From the NCBI GenBank assembly GCA_002345725.1, contig DDWP01000023.1, positions 1-5,815 of the forward strand: a DNA stretch of 5,815 nucleotides, read 5' to 3'. Shown one piece after another: positions 4,875-5,815 of this stretch. This stretch comes from Candidatus Shapirobacteria bacterium UBA2283. GTDB taxonomy: Bacteria; Patescibacteriota; Microgenomatia; UBA12405. The translations under genes were made by a program, and so were the position numbers. The notes under the pieces are model-generated. The model did no database searches. It saw only the letters and a program-made list of their open reading frames with translations, and was not told the DNA's origin. Within the stretch, counting starts at the first letter, position 1. Every line of letters begins with the position of its first letter.

Positions 4875-5815
4875 ATGATACCTGTAATAATCTGTGGTGG
4901 AGTGGGTACTAAAATGTGGCCAGCGAGTCGTCAAAAAAATCCGAAACATTTCTTACCATTAATTAATGGTAAATCTTTATTTCAATTAAATTGGGAATCG
5001 TTAAGATTAAAGTTTAAACCAGAGGAAATATTTCTTCAGACAAATGCCTTGCAGGCGGAAATGGCCAAAGAACAAGTAGCAGAGGTAGTGGAAAAAAATA
5101 TTTTTATTGAACCAGAAATGAGAAATCAAGGTCCGGCTACTGGATTTGCGGCGGCGGAATTGATTAAGCGGGGGTTGGGCGATGAACCATTTGTTTTGGT
5201 TCAAGCTGATGTGTTGAGAGAACCTGGAGATAGATTTATTGAAATGATTGAGGAAATGGAGAAGCAGGCTGTGGCTTCTGATAAATATATTACGGGAGGA
5301 TTAAAACCGGAATCGATAGTAAGAGGAGTGGACTACCTAGTGAAAGGGAGGTTGGTGTCAGACAATGGTTTGGTAAAAATTTTTGAGGTGGCTGATTATA
5401 TTGATCGGACAGAAGAGGAAAAAATTAAACAATATTTGGGGACAGATAAGTTGTTGTTGCACGCCAACCATACAACTATGACGCCAAATAATTTGCTAAA
5501 AATGTATAAAAAATACAAGTTAGAGTGGTATGAACCTTTGAAAAATATGGTTGAAGGCGGGCAGGTGGAGGCTGAATATGCCAAGATGCCTAAAGCGGGG
5601 ATTGAAGAGGTGACAAAGATAGTTTATAAGAACGGAGAAGCTTTAGTGGTGGAATTACCTTTTAACTGGGTAGATTTGGGGACATGGGAAAGTTTAGACC
5701 TGTATCTAGGGAGTAAAGAAGATGGGAATTTTGTGAGATCAAAAAAATATGTAGCGATTGTAGGATTGGAAAATGTGGTGGTGGTGGAAACTGATGATGC
5801 GATCTTGATTTGTAA
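4875..5815 (+). CDS. Mannose-1-phosphate guanylyltransferase-like nucleotidyltransferase (3' end outside window)
   Basis: The 313 visible codons are open to the window edge, where the last codon is incomplete. Related single-domain enzymes run to about 350 residues, so only a short tail is missing. The family makes GDP-mannose from GTP and mannose-1-phosphate for glycans and surface polysaccharide. Recognisable parts are the nucleotide-binding start IPVIICGGVGTKMWPASR (2-19) with NPKHFLPL (22-29), EPEMRNQGPA (79-88), the acidic LVQADV (108-113), PFNWVDLGTWESL (262-274) and VVVVETDDAILIC (301-313). Several signatures are altered: GTRLWP reads GTKMWP, ADH reads ADV, and the EKP and WNxGxF motifs are not recognisable. 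It is therefore a divergent member, and its substrate is uncertain. The start is the first ATG of the frame, 5 bases after a -10-like hexamer in the adjacent repeat. Confidence 0.85.
   Translation, partial: MIPVIICGGVGTKMWPASRQKNPKHFLPLINGKSLFQLNWESLRLKFKPEEIFLQTNALQAEMAKEQVAEVVEKNIFIEPEMRNQGPATGFAAAELIKRGLGDEPFVLVQADVLREPGDRFIEMIEEMEKQAVASDKYITGGLKPESIVRGVDYLVKGRLVSDNGLVKIFEVADYIDRTEEEKIKQYLGTDKLLLHANHTTMTPNNLLKMYKKYKLEWYEPLKNMVEGGQVEAEYAKMPKAGIEEVTKIVYKNGEALVVELPFNWVDLGTWESLDLYLGSKEDGNFVRSKKYVAIVGLENVVVVETDDAILIC

Noticed and set aside
5007..5584. Two short minus-strand open frames in the guanylyltransferase gene
   Set aside because: They are antisense to a frame with clear family motifs and have no ribosome sites.

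Overview
The window is AT-rich, tightly packed bacterial DNA. It most resembles a small-genome candidate-phylum bacterium of the Patescibacteria/CPR type. This is an inference from overall style: short intergenic gaps, compact RuvA and RuvB, a standalone excisionase-type regulator, a four-helix-bundle (S23-like) gene flanked by short repeats, and divergent core enzymes. TGA is used as a stop codon at the ends of ruvA and the four-helix-bundle gene. The standard bacterial code (table 11) therefore fits, and the TGA=Gly code of Gracilibacteria/SR1 does not.

Layout. Positions 41-1574 (+) hold ruvA and ruvB, one base apart, which encode the Holliday-junction branch-migration complex. Positions 1578-2285 (-) are a block pointing the other way: a small three-helix membrane protein and an excisionase/MerR-type helix-turn-helix protein. 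The latter has its own promoter, Shine-Dalgarno site and hairpin terminator. Two palindromic REP-like repeats from different families sit between these two minus-strand genes. Positions 2286-2484 are an intergenic region with the regulator's promoter, a heptad tandem repeat and a weak hairpin plus T-run. Positions 2485-3456 (+) encode an unrecognised protein with an HExxH zinc-peptidase motif. Positions 3486-4475 (+) encode a D-lactate dehydrogenase-like NAD-dependent 2-hydroxyacid dehydrogenase. Positions 4452-4870 are a compact cassette in which a four-helix-bundle gene is enclosed by inverted arrays of an AAAGTC-type repeat. Positions 4875-5815 (+) hold a mannose-1-phosphate guanylyltransferase-like gene cut by the window end.

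How the parts relate. Only ruvA-ruvB is a clear functional unit. The dehydrogenase (fermentation) and the sugar-nucleotide enzyme (surface glycans) are not an obvious pathway. The four-helix-bundle cassette looks wedged between them: its left repeat encodes the last residues of the dehydrogenase, and its right repeat carries a good sigma-70-like promoter for the guanylyltransferase.

A recurrent signal is a -10-like TANNNT hexamer ending exactly 5 bases before the ATG of four plus-strand genes (41, 2485, 3486, 4875), none of which has a good Shine-Dalgarno site. This suggests leaderless transcription. The most interesting items are the four-helix-bundle/inverted-repeat cassette, the leaderless-promoter pattern, the paired REP-like palindromes and the orphan HExxH protein.
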